A stretch of 64,000 nt of DNA, taken from the NCBI RefSeq assembly GCF_026965555.1, contig NZ_CP114040.1, forward strand, positions 1,550,001 through 1,614,000, written 5' to 3'. Below are positions 54,179 to 62,898 of this stretch, piece after piece. The stretch is from Nannocystis punicea (lineage in GTDB: Bacteria > Myxococcota_A > Polyangia > Nannocystales > Nannocystaceae). Position 1 is the stretch's first letter. Each line of letters opens with the position of its first letter. A program made the translations under genes and the position numbers. The notes beneath the pieces are model-generated. The model was not told where the DNA came from. It worked only from the letters and a program-made list of their open reading frames with translations, and made no database searches.

Positions 54179-56620
54179 TCATTCGTGGCGCAGCGCCGTC
54201 ATCGGATCGATGCGGGTGGCGCGGCGCGCGGGGACGTAGGTCGCCGCCAGCCCGACGACCAGGAGGATCAGCGTCACCGCGGCGAAGGTCAGCGGGTCGG
54301 CGGTGCCGAGGTCGGGCAGGGTCGACGCCAGCACCTGCGTCCCCACCAGCGCGCCGACGATGCCGACGACGAGGCCGATGGCGATCAGCCGCGCGCCCTG
54401 GCGGACCACGAGGGCGACCACCCCCTGCGGCTGCGCCCCCAGGGCCAGGCGCACGCCGAGCTCATGCGTCCGCTGGGCCACTGCGTTCGCCATCACCGCG
54501 TAGAGTCCGATCGCGGCCAGCAGCAGCGCGAGCCCGGCGAACAGCGCCAGCAAGCGGAGGACGAACCGCGGCGACTCGAGCGTCCCGCCGATGAGCCTCT
54601 CGTAGGTGTCGACGCTGTGGACCGGCAGCGTCGGGTCGACCGCGGCCATCACCGCGCGGAGCTGCGGGGCGAGGTCGCCGGGCTCGCCCTGCGTGCGCAC
54701 CAGCAGCGAGATCTGCGAGATCAGCGAGCGCCGGCCTTTCTCGGGGATCTGCGAGTAGAGGTAGTACATCTGGTAGGGCGTGATCTCCCGGTCGTCGAGG
54801 CCGTACTGCTTCACGTGATCGACGACGCCGATGATCTCGACGCTCTGCTGCTCGCTGAGTCGGTCGCGCAGCCGCTGCCCGACGGGGTCCTGGCCGGGGA
54901 ACAACTTGTCGGCCATCACCCTGTCGATGATGAGCTTCGGCGGCGCGTCGGGCGTGTCCTCGACGCCGAAGGTGCGGCCCGCCAGCAGCCGGGTCCCCAG
55001 CATCTCGATGCCGCCCACGTCGACGAAGTACGCGACCGCCAGCGAGCCGGCGAGGATCGAGCGCGGATCGTCGAGCGGCAGGAAGTTGTCGTGATGGCCG
55101 CCGATGAACGGCGCGCCCATGCGAACGCTCGCCGCAGCGACCCCGGGGAGCGCCGCGAGGCGGCGCTGGAGCTCGCTGACGAACGACTGCAGGTGACCCG
55201 ACGTGGCGACGCGCTCGGGCGGCACCGGGACGAGGGCGGTCAGCACATTGGTCGGATCGAAGCCGATGTCGACCGCCTGCAAGCGGGCCAGGGCGCGCAT
55301 CGTCAACCCGGAGGCGACCAGCAGCATCAGCGCCAGCGCCACCTCGCCGACCACCAGCGAGCTGCGTCCGCGCAGGTGGCGGGAGCCGGCGGTCGCGCGC
55401 TGATCGCCGTCCTTCATCGCTGTCGCGAGGTCCTGGCGCGAGGCGTAGACCGCCGGCACCAGCCCGAACAAGAGCCCGGTGCCGAGCGCCACCAGCAGCG
55501 TGAAGGTCAGCACCGTCCGGTCGACCGTGATCGGCCCGAAGATCTTGAGCCCGAGGTGTGGCGGCAGCGCCGCGGTCAGCAGGTCGACCCCCCACAGCGC
55601 CAGCAGGAGCCCGAGCCCGCCGCTGAGCAGCGCGACGAGCGAGCTCTCCACCAGCAATTGGCGGATCAGCCGCCAGCGCCCGGCGCCCAGGGCCGCGCGC
55701 ACGCTCATCTCCTTCTGGCGCTGCATGGCCCGCTCGAGCATGAGGTTGGCGACGTTGGCGATCGCGATCAGGAGCACGAAGGTCACCGCGCACATCATCA
55801 TCAGCAGCCAGCCGCGGTGATGATCGGTGACCTCCGCGCGCATCCACTGGAGCAGCGGTCTCACCTGGCCGTATTGCTCGGGGAAGCTGCGCGACAGGCC
55901 CTCGCCGATCGCGTTCATGTCCTCCGCGGCCTCGGCGACGGTCACGCCGTCCTTCAGGCGCGCGACCGCGAACAGGTTCGTGCGCGTGAAGCGATCGCGG
56001 AAGTGCTGCTCGTCGGCCCGCGTGCCGAGCGGGGCGACGACGTCGCTGGGCCAGAGGAAGTGGAATTCGGGCGGCATCACGCCGACGATGGTCCAGTCGC
56101 TGCCGTCGAGTGTGATCGGACTGCCGACGATCGTCGGATCGGCGGCGAAGCGGCGCGTCCAGAAGCCGTGCGACAGGAGGACCGCCTGCTTGCCGTGCGG
56201 CACGTTCTCGTCGGGCAGGAAGTTGCGGCCGAGCGCGGGCACGACGCCCAGCGTCGGCATCAAGTCGTCGGAGTACCACTCCACGCGGACCTGCTCGGGA
56301 TCGCCGTATCCGGTCACGGTCATGGTCGACAGGGCGCACGCCGCGACCGCGTCGAACGAGCTGTTGCCGGCGCGGTAATCGAGGTAGTTGAGGTACGACG
56401 GCGGTATCGGACCGAGCTCGGGATGGTTCTCGTAGACGAACACGAGCCGGTCGGCGTCGGCGAACGGCAGCGGCTTGAGGAGCACGCGATTGATCGCGCT
56501 GAAGATCGCCGTGTTGGCGCCGATCGCGACCGCCAGAGTGAAGATCGCCACACACGCGTAGGCCGGGCTCTTGCCCAGCATGCGCAGCGCGAAGCGCAGA
56601 TCCCTAAGCAGCGCGGACAT
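54179..56620 (-). CDS. ADOP-type duplicated ABC permease (MacB/FtsX)
   Basis: An 813-residue membrane protein, a duplicated MacB-type permease as in the acidobacterial ADOP family. An N-terminal helix (MLGKSPAYACVAIFTLAVAI), a periplasmic MacB_PCD domain (~50-245), three helices with FtsX segment (MMMCAVTFVLLIAIANVANL, MSVRAALGAGRWRL), then a second set: MacB_PCD-like ~440-660 and C-terminal FtsX (ELGVRLALGAQPQGVVALVV). The motif AFVYENHPELGPI and the duplicated ALGA(G/Q) loops are typical. No ATPase gene is adjacent, as usual for ADOPs. The start MSALLRDLRF follows GGAGGTCCGCC. Confidence 0.92.
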   Translation of the reverse strand: MSALLRDLRFALRMLGKSPAYACVAIFTLAVAIGANTAIFSAINRVLLKPLPFADADRLVFVYENHPELGPIPPSYLNYLDYRAGNSSFDAVAACALSTMTVTGYGDPEQVRVEWYSDDLMPTLGVVPALGRNFLPDENVPHGKQAVLLSHGFWTRRFAADPTIVGSPITLDGSDWTIVGVMPPEFHFLWPSDVVAPLGTRADEQHFRDRFTRTNLFAVARLKDGVTVAEAAEDMNAIGEGLSRSFPEQYGQVRPLLQWMRAEVTDHHRGWLLMMMCAVTFVLLIAIANVANLMLERAMQRQKEMSVRAALGAGRWRLIRQLLVESSLVALLSGGLGLLLALWGVDLLTAALPPHLGLKIFGPITVDRTVLTFTLLVALGTGLLFGLVPAVYASRQDLATAMKDGDQRATAGSRHLRGRSSLVVGEVALALMLLVASGLTMRALARLQAVDIGFDPTNVLTALVPVPPERVATSGHLQSFVSELQRRLAALPGVAAASVRMGAPFIGGHHDNFLPLDDPRSILAGSLAVAYFVDVGGIEMLGTRLLAGRTFGVEDTPDAPPKLIIDRVMADKLFPGQDPVGQRLRDRLSEQQSVEIIGVVDHVKQYGLDDREITPYQMYYLYSQIPEKGRRSLISQISLLVRTQGEPGDLAPQLRAVMAAVDPTLPVHSVDTYERLIGGTLESPRFVLRLLALFAGLALLLAAIGLYAVMANAVAQRTHELGVRLALGAQPQGVVALVVRQGARLIAIGLVVGIVGALVGTQVLASTLPDLGTADPLTFAAVTLILLVVGLAATYVPARRATRIDPMTALRHE

Positions 56621-57101
56621 GGCGGACCTCCGTGGCCAGGCGACCCTCGAACGGATGAATGTCGAAGCCGTGGATCGGCGCGCTCTCGAGCTTGACTGGC
56701 ATTCCGCGGTCCCCTCGCTGTTCACGCCGGCGCAGTTCGAGGTGTGTCCCTTGGGTCAGATCGGACGACCCGCCTCGCCGCGCCGCGGACATTTTATACA
56801 ATGTCCGTGCCGCCAAGGATCCCGCAGCCTTGGCCGCGGCGCCGCCGGCAGCCTGTCCGGTTCCGGCACCAGCCGTCCCACTTCCGGACACCCCAGTGCG
56901 GCGCGGAGTGACCGACCGCGGCTCCCGGTACGCGCCGCGGGATCCCGGGCGCTCTGCGGCTCGCCGAACCTTACGCTTCCGCCCGCGGATCATCGCCCGA
57001 GCCGGTACTCAGTCTCCACGGCAGACTGCAGGTCCTCGAGCAGACGCGCGGCCAGGAGGGCAGGTCGCCGAGGGACTCGATGCCGTGCATCTGGCAGCTG
57101 C
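56621..57101. other. Gap upstream of the permease gene with two palindromes
   Basis: 481 bases without a supported gene. It contains the palindrome at 56786 and a weak one at 56744-56758, plus the -10-like TATACA inside the former. Confidence 0.5.
56786..56807. repeat. ATGTCC-family palindrome with -10-like centre
   Basis: CGGACATT and AATGTCCG, 8-bp arms around TTATAC. The central TTATACAATG resembles a -10 box, so a repressor bound here could block a promoter. A weaker copy, GTGTCCCTTGGGTCA, lies at 56744-56758. The permease start is 166 bases further on. Confidence 0.6.
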
Positions 57102-57704
57102 TCAGCCGTCGCTCACAGGAAGATGAGGGCGGACGAGGCGAAGCACCGGGACGCTCCCGTTCGGACCCGGAACGACATAAAGCCGCATGCCCCGGGGTGC
57201 TGACGCAGCGACGACGTTTGGCTCGCGGGGATCCCCTGGCTCGGAGCCGAATTCCGTCGCCACGGTATCGCGCCACGCCACCCCCATTCGCGGGTCGAGC
57301 AGTGGGGCCAGACAAGGCGGCGCGAGCGAAGGCGCATAAATGGTGATGGCGGTGATCGTGCCCCCTGAGCAATCGACGAACGCCGCGTCCCATGCCTGGG
57401 CCTCGAGGCGGATCCAGAACGTCGTGGGCCCGCCCTCCACCCTGTACGACGCGTCGCCTTCGGACGGCAGCACCGGGCAAGCATCTCCCGGGCGTACCAG
57501 CGCATCGTCGAGCTTGAGCGCGGGCGCGGCGTCCTTGCAAGCCGTTGTATCCCCAGGCTCGGGCGGGGGTGGGGGCGGGAAAGGCGCCATCTCGTCGCTG
57601 TCCGGCCAGGGCGCCGAAGGCTCGGGAGGCGCTGCCGCGTACTGCGGCCGCGCGCAGCCGCCGAACACCACCATCGCCACGAGACCGCCGCGACTCAGTA
57701 CCAT
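57102..57704 (-). CDS. Proline-rich lipoprotein (operon gene 3)
   Basis: A 200-residue lipoprotein with short signal and lipobox FGGC (Cys17). A Pro/Ala-rich spacer (SAPWPDSDEMAPFPPPPPPE, ~30-55) precedes a mixed-structure domain with four cysteines. Its start at 57704 overlaps the stop codon region of the preceding gene (57695), so the two are translationally linked. The domain (VEGGPTTFWIRLEAQAWDAA) is unrecognised. Probably exported with the other products of the operon. Confidence 0.8.
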   Translation of the reverse strand: MVLSRGGLVAMVVFGGCARPQYAAAPPEPSAPWPDSDEMAPFPPPPPPEPGDTTACKDAAPALKLDDALVRPGDACPVLPSEGDASYRVEGGPTTFWIRLEAQAWDAAFVDCSGGTITAITIYAPSLAPPCLAPLLDPRMGVAWRDTVATEFGSEPGDPREPNVVAASAPRGMRLYVVPGPNGSVPVLRLVRPHLPVSDG

Positions 57705-58905
57705 CGAAACGCCCCTTCGAAATCCGCGAGCGTGACGTCGGCCGGACACAGCATGACGGACCAGGTCGTCCCGCTGTCCGGCTTCGACCGACACGCGACG
57801 GCCGGCTTCAGTACCGCGGGATCCCGGACCCGTACCTCGCGTCGGTGCTCGACCTCCTTCCACTTGCCGTCCTGACCCCGACGAAGCCTGAGCCACGCGA
57901 AGGCCGCGACGAAGCCCGACAGGTGAGCCCTCGGCCAGCGCAACAGCAGGTCCGCGATCGACTGGTGCTCCTTCGCTATCGTGGGTACACCCGCGAGTTG
58001 CTCGGGCTCACGCAGGATCACGTCCCCGTCGCTGGCGGCACACGTCCCTCCACTCGTGGGTTCGAGCTCGAACGGGATCTCCCCCGGAGGAGCGCTCACC
58101 ACCACCGCGGCAAGCCACCCCGTCGTCGTCGGCCACGCGGAGACGTTCGGCTGGCGAAGGAAGCACTTCCGCGGATGCTCGTACAGCAAGAACTTGACCG
58201 TGTCGTCGAGCTTCTGGCGGGGACTCGTCGGCTCGTCCCCCCGCATGTGCCACGCCTCCCCCTGATACTCCAACACGATGCCCTTATGGAGGCGCGCAGG
58301 CTGGCCCAGATACGTGCTCACCAGCAGCTCGATGGGATCCGCCCGCACGCCCAGCAACGCAGTCACCCATGCGATCTGGGCCAGCGCGGCCTCTCGCTCC
58401 CGCTTCTCGGCCACCCATGCCCGGTGGTACGCACGACACGGTTTGCACGAGAGGAGAACCACGTTGCGCACAGCTCCATCGGTACTCCAGCGACGCACGA
58501 TGTCCCCGATGTAGCTCGTACGGACTTCGACGTCGCTACGGGACAGCCAGCGCTGCGTGCTCGCCACGACGAGCCCGCTCTGCTCGTGACGATACAGGAT
58601 CCCCCCTGTTCGTCGTAGACCCAGTCGTACCACTTCGTCCCGCGCATCTCCCCGGAGCAAGGTGCCGTGGCGGACCAGCTCTTCGGCAACCGCGGGATCT
58701 TGAGGTGATTTTCGATCTTCTCCAGGCTGCTCGGCGCCCACTTCGAATTGTGGCGCGGGAACACCAGACAATGCTCTGCGAGCTCGGGGCGAGCCGCCTG
58801 CGCGTCCCCGTAGATCACGATCACCGCGGCCGACGCCGGCACCGGGAAGCCCAGCACCGACAAGGCGAGCGCGAGCAGCCGAACAGCCGCGCTCAGTCGC
58901 GACAA
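57695..58905 (-). pseudogene. Frameshifted exported protein (operon gene 2)
   Basis: Two frames form one protein of ~403 residues. The N-terminal frame (58905 to ~58600) has a signal peptide (residues 1-26, ASA) and reads through to DEQGG; the C-terminal frame (~58606 to 57695) goes on as ILYRHEQSGLVVASTQRWLS. The junction is in a run of six G on the coding strand (58601-58606); one more G would restore the frame. The mature part has a helix-rich domain with CKPC (NVVLLSCKPCRAYHRAW) and no known family. Phase variation, pseudogenisation or a sequencing error are all possible. Confidence 0.75.
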
Positions 58906-59783
58906 TCGACCTCCGCGAACCGATATCCGACGATCTCGTGGTTCACCGAACGAGCTGCGATCTCGTTCTGGATCGTCAGGATGTTCCTGTCGGCCAGCAA
59001 GTCGACCATTTGCGGGAGGTCGAAGGGCTTTGCCCGGCTCGAATCGATCCGCCCCAGGATCGTCCCGTTGAGGCGAACCCGCGTCGCCTTCACGGAGAAG
59101 GTGGCTGTCGCACCCTCGATCGTCCCCTTGTTCTTGAGCGTGAACACCTGTTCGCCGAAATCCAGCCGGACGAGGTTACCGTAATACAATCGTTCCACGT
59201 ACCGCACCGTAGCGGGGACCCTTTCATCGTTCAGCGGGCGACAAAGCGTGGCCTCGATGCACTTGCGGGCCTGCGAGCTGAGGTCCAGCCGTCTCGCTAC
59301 CCGGGCGAGCGACAGCTTGGTCACGTCCGAGCGAAACTTCATCCCCACCTCGAGTGGCAGGTCGGCTGGAGGCTGGACCTTGAGATTCGCCCCCACGGAG
59401 TTGGCCAGCAGCGCGACCTCGAGTCCGTCCGCCAGAGTGGAGACCTCGATCCAGTCCGATCCGGGCCTGCCCGAGTCCTCGCGCCGTACATGCAGCGTAT
59501 CGTGTACTTTCCCCAGTTCGTTCGGGATCTCGCCGGCGTCGAACCCTTCACAGGCCTCGTGAGACGCGTCGAAACCGGGGCCGAGCGCTCTCTTTTGCCA
59601 AGAGTCGGCGATCTTGACCTCCGCGTGGTCCTGGCGGAAGAGCACCTTGGCGTCGTCACCGAGGGTATCGGCGGCCCACCGAGTCAGGGGATTCTGGTTC
59701 AGTGAAGCTTCTCCGCGAAGTATGCAACCCGTTATGAGCAGGCAAGCCACCGCGGCTGCAAAGCCTGGCTTCCGGTCTCTCAT
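58893..59783 (-). CDS. Lipoprotein of unknown function (operon gene 1)
   Basis: A 296-residue lipoprotein with signal and lipobox ITGC (Cys20). The mature chain is beta-rich, with segments VKIADSWQKRALGPGFDAS, DWIEVSTLADGLEVALLANS and NEIAARSVNHEIVGYRFAEV, and six cysteines. The stop overlaps the start of the next gene by 13 bases, which gives tight translational coupling. It is the first gene of a three-gene operon of exported proteins. Function unknown. Confidence 0.8.
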   Translation of the reverse strand: MRDRKPGFAAAVACLLITGCILRGEASLNQNPLTRWAADTLGDDAKVLFRQDHAEVKIADSWQKRALGPGFDASHEACEGFDAGEIPNELGKVHDTLHVRREDSGRPGSDWIEVSTLADGLEVALLANSVGANLKVQPPADLPLEVGMKFRSDVTKLSLARVARRLDLSSQARKCIEATLCRPLNDERVPATVRYVERLYYGNLVRLDFGEQVFTLKNKGTIEGATATFSVKATRVRLNGTILGRIDSSRAKPFDLPQMVDLLADRNILTIQNEIAARSVNHEIVGYRFAEVDCRD

Positions 59784-60536
59784 GGGAAAAGTCTGACCCG
59801 CCCCAGCACACGAGTCAAACCGCCGGATCCGGTCCGTTACGGTCGCGGCTGGAAGTTGCGGCGCAGGTAGCCAACGCCGACTCTGCGGCGGCGCGGGATC
59901 GATCCGGCAGCTGTGTGGCGCGGGCCGCAGCGGCCCCGTCGCGGTCGTCCCAAAAACAAATCACCCACCCCGCCCGCGGCGCGCGGGTTCGGCCGCGATC
60001 TCGCCGACTTGATTGGGTCGCGGGTGCAGGGGCGGGCGCCATGCCCGCGTGTGCGAGACCAAGCGTCTACATCCCGCGGCCGTCCGGCGCCACCTGCCGA
60101 ACTTCCTCGCCCTCGCCGCCTGCTCCGGGGATGTAGTTTCTCAGCCGCCCGCCGCGAACGCGAGCGACGACAGTAGGGACCGCCGGCCCAGACGATTACC
60201 CGAACTCGTCCGGGTTTGGGGCAGATTTGCGGCAACCAGAGGCAACCAGGGGCAAGTCGTCCATCTCGCAAAAGCCCTCCGTGTGGAGATTCGCGGCATT
60301 GGCAGCGGAGGGGTTTTCGGCATGAATGGGTCAGAACTTGTTCCACGAGTTCTGTTACGCGTTCTCTCGTGCGGATCTGTATGCCAGTGGTCAGCGAAAA
60401 GGCGAGCGGCTTTGTCCGAGACTCGAGCGTCTCCACGACACAGGTCGAAGCCGACACGGCACCGTTGCGCTCGTCGCGCCGGATAATTTTACCCGGGGAG
60501 TATTGACCGGGAATATTCCCCGGGTATTATCTCCGC
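59784..60536. other. 753-base gap with promoter/operator at the right end
   Basis: No convincing gene. The stretch 60160-60480 has lower GC than the window average and a short direct repeat GGCAACCAG(A/G)GGCAA near 60230-60255, as could be left by a mobile element or attachment site. Around 60320-60450, short frames on both strands have protein-like pieces but no start or ribosome site. Confidence 0.45.
60491..60530 (+). promoter_or_regulatory. Leaderless-type promoter overlapped by an inverted repeat
   Basis: TTGACC at 60503-60508 and TATTAT at 60525-60530 are 16 bases apart, an ideal sigma70 layout. The ATG of the DUF2239 gene is at 60537, 6 bases after the -10, and no ribosome site lies in between, so transcription should begin at or next to the ATG. 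A dyad ACCCGGGGAGTATT / AATATTCCCCGGGT (60491-60504 and 60512-60525; one mismatch) covers the promoter and is likely an operator. Confidence 0.7.
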
Positions 60537-61082
60537 ATGGACCCGGAGCGCACCTACACCGCCTTTGCCGGCGCCCGCCGGCTCGCCTCGGGGAGCGCGC
60601 GGGAGGTGTTGCTGCGCCTCCGCGAGGTCGGCGCGGGCGGCGGTCCCGTCCTCGTCTTCGACGACGCCAGCGGGCAGCAGGTCGAGCTCGACCCGCGGCT
60701 GGCCGCCGAGGAGCCGCCGGTGCGCGCCGGTCCCGGCCGGCCGAAGCTGGGCGTCGTCTCGCGCGAGGTCTCGTTGCTCCCGCGTCACTGGGAATGGCTC
60801 GAGCAGCAGCCGAGCGGGATCTCGGCGGCGTTGCGCCGGCTCGTCGAGGAGGCGATCCGGCGCGACCCGGACGAAGAGCGGAGCCGTCTGGCGCGGGAGG
60901 CCGCGCACCGGGTGATGACGGCGCTCGCCGGGGACCTGCCCCATTACGAAGAGGCCGCGCGGGCCCTGTTCGCGCGCGACGCGAAGCGCTTCGCGCAGCA
61001 GATCCGCCGCTGGCCGGCGGACATCCGCGATCACCTCGCGCGCATGGTCGAACGCGCATTTCCCCCAGGAGACGAATCATGA
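60537..61082 (+). CDS. DUF2239-family protein
   Basis: A 181-residue cytoplasmic protein. Family landmarks: YTAFAGARRLASG at the N-terminus, VLVFDDASGQQVELD, and RPKLGVVSREVSLLPRHWEW. No catalytic residues are known to me. The ATG at 60537 would lie at the 5' end of the transcript. Its stop overlaps the start of the GIY-YIG gene (ATGA), so the two are coupled. The pairing of DUF2239 with a GIY-YIG protein recurs in other bacteria as far as I recall. The function is unknown; a DNA/RNA-damage or defence role is inference. Confidence 0.9.
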   Translation: MDPERTYTAFAGARRLASGSAREVLLRLREVGAGGGPVLVFDDASGQQVELDPRLAAEEPPVRAGPGRPKLGVVSREVSLLPRHWEWLEQQPSGISAALRRLVEEAIRRDPDEERSRLAREAAHRVMTALAGDLPHYEEAARALFARDAKRFAQQIRRWPADIRDHLARMVERAFPPGDES

Positions 61083-61465
61083 CGACTTCCACGCCGGCCC
61101 GGTCCCGCGCCGAGCAGAAGCGAGAATACCGCGAGCAGCCGCGGCGCGCCGGGATCTACCTCATTCGCAACACCGTCAGCGGCAAGCTGCTGCTCGGCAG
61201 CAGCATGAATCTGCAGGGCCCGCTGAACCGCCACCGCTTCATGCTCTCGATCGGCGGCCACCCGAATCGCGCGCTGCAAGCGGACTGGCAGCGTCTCGGC
61301 CCCGACGCCTTCGAGTTCACGATCGCCGACGTGGTGACGCCGCAGGACGAGGAGGCAGGCCCGCAGGAGGACGAGCTGTGGCTGTTGGAGCAGGTGTGGA
61401 TCGAGCAGACCTCGCCCTTCGGTGAGCGCGGCTACAACCTCCACCCGCGAATCCGCGACGCTTGA
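61079..61465 (+). CDS. GIY-YIG nuclease family protein
   Basis: A 128-residue small GIY-YIG domain protein. The first motif GIY is at 25-27 (AGIYLIRNTVSGKLLLGSSM); the second is degenerate (LLG at 38-40 rather than YIG). A conserved Arg follows in RHRF (~51-53), and the C-terminal Glu in LLEQVWIEQTSPFGERGYN and Asn120 match the metal-binding Glu and a catalytic Asn. Such proteins cut DNA or RNA, but with a degenerate second motif activity is uncertain. It starts at the ATGA overlap and is cotranscribed with DUF2239. Confidence 0.85.
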   Translation: MTTSTPARSRAEQKREYREQPRRAGIYLIRNTVSGKLLLGSSMNLQGPLNRHRFMLSIGGHPNRALQADWQRLGPDAFEFTIADVVTPQDEEAGPQEDELWLLEQVWIEQTSPFGERGYNLHPRIRDA

Positions 61466-61516
61466 GCGGCGCGATCGACGGTCGTGGCATCGGGCGATCT
61501 GGTACGCTGGCGCGGC

Positions 61517-62584
61517 ATGCCGCTCACGCGCTGGCTCTCCCTCGCGGCGCTCGCCCTGGGGCTCTCGCTGGTCGAGGTCGGGCGCGCGCAGGCGTGCTCG
61601 TGCCTGAGGCGACAGATCGGTCCGGGTCGCCTGTATCTTGGGACAGGCGGGACGTTGCCCGCGGACGCGACCGGGATCCCGTGGTCCGGGACGCCGAACA
61701 TGGCTCCCGATCAAGTTCGGCTGACGCGGGAGGCCGGCGGCCGGCGCGTCGTGGTGGAGCACGAGCTCGTCCGCGAGGGCGAGATCGTGCTGATCGTGCC
61801 GCGGACCGGGCTCAGGCCCGGTGACGTGTACACGGTGACGGTGCGGGAAGATCGCTGGCGTACGATGAAAGAGCGGCGTCCCGAGCTCGAGCGCGAGTTC
61901 GGGAGCTCGATCGCGCCGGCCGAGATCACCGCGAGGGTCACCGTCACGGCGACGGGCCTCGTGCTGACGGATCCGACCCTGCGGACGACCGAGCACATCG
62001 AGCGCCCCGTGCAGAGCCAGTGGGCGGACGCCGGAGCGTGCAGCAGCGCGATCCAGGCCGACACGCTCGCGTTCTCGGTCGACCTGCCGCCCGAGGCAGA
62101 GCCGTTCCGTGATTATCTGCTCTACAGGACCCTCGTCGACGACCGCGAATGGCAGCACACGGAGGGCGACTGCGCAGTGAACGAGCCCGGTCGCACATGG
62201 ACGAGGCAGCCTGGGACCGACCGGATCTTCAGCGAATGTCCGGCCGATCCGCGCAGCGGGGCTCGCGGGCTCGGCCGCGGCGTCGCGGCCGGGCGACATC
62301 GTGTGCGGGTCGAAATACGGTCACCGGACGGACGACACGCCGCGAACGCGGCCGCAGAGGTCGAGCTCGGCTGTGGTCGACCGGAGCAGCCCGGGAGCGG
62401 ACCCCCGAACACGCCGGCGCGGCCACCCGCTCCCGCGCCCGGGGTTTCCAAATCGTCCGAGCCGCCGCCGCTGCAGAAGAATGGTTGCGTCGTAGCGAAC
62501 GTACAGGACGCGCCCATGCTCATCGTATTCGGTGCGCTGGTGGTGGGATTCGCGCGGCGCCGGCGACCTGTCCGCGACCAGTGA
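61517..62584 (+). CDS. Exported protein with MYXO-CTERM-like tail
   Basis: A 355-residue secreted protein. The signal peptide (residues 1-26, ARAQAC) starts at MPLTRWLSLA; an upstream open part of 11 codons was rejected. The mature chain is beta-rich and contains TVTVREDRWRTM and ARVTVTATGLVL, with an Ig-like impression. The C-terminus is a MYXO-CTERM-like sorting signal: a Pro/Ser-rich spacer, Cys in KNGCVVAN, a hydrophobic helix (PMLIVFGALVVGF) and a final ARRRR. In myxobacteria such tails direct surface anchoring after cleavage. Function of the mature domain unknown. Confidence 0.85.
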   Translation: MPLTRWLSLAALALGLSLVEVGRAQACSCLRRQIGPGRLYLGTGGTLPADATGIPWSGTPNMAPDQVRLTREAGGRRVVVEHELVREGEIVLIVPRTGLRPGDVYTVTVREDRWRTMKERRPELEREFGSSIAPAEITARVTVTATGLVLTDPTLRTTEHIERPVQSQWADAGACSSAIQADTLAFSVDLPPEAEPFRDYLLYRTLVDDREWQHTEGDCAVNEPGRTWTRQPGTDRIFSECPADPRSGARGLGRGVAAGRHRVRVEIRSPDGRHAANAAAEVELGCGRPEQPGSGPPNTPARPPAPAPGVSKSSEPPPLQKNGCVVANVQDAPMLIVFGALVVGFARRRRPVRDQ

Positions 62585-62898
62585 TGTGCGCCGTGGGCTC
62601 GCTCCGCGTCATTCTCCAGGCCGGGACGAGGTGAGGGTCAACCTCGGGGCAAGGCTGGCCATCCATCCTGGTATGCGAGGCGATCACGCCGGCCTGCGCC
62701 GTGGGGGGACGCGATTGCAATGGATAGAGTCCAGCGGACCGCTCGCCCGCTGCGCTCGACGGGCGGCGGCGACAGCGGCTCGCGTCCGGGCTCGGTCTCG
62801 GCGAGCGTGCGGCGGACAGGCCGTGCCGGGGGCGCTCGTGCATCATCCTCGGCGGTCTCGCCGCGCCGCTCGCGGGCTGCTGCGCTATATCTTTCGGC
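62585..62898. other. Gap upstream of the terminal histidine kinase
   Basis: 314 bases. The kinase frame stays open through most of it but encodes low-quality sequence. The region may hold remnants of the N-terminal domains that such kinases usually have. No other gene. Confidence 0.35.

Noticed and set aside
54185..56695. Long plus-strand open frame over the permease gene
   Set aside because: Arg/Gln/His-rich shadow; the minus frame has MacB/FtsX domains.
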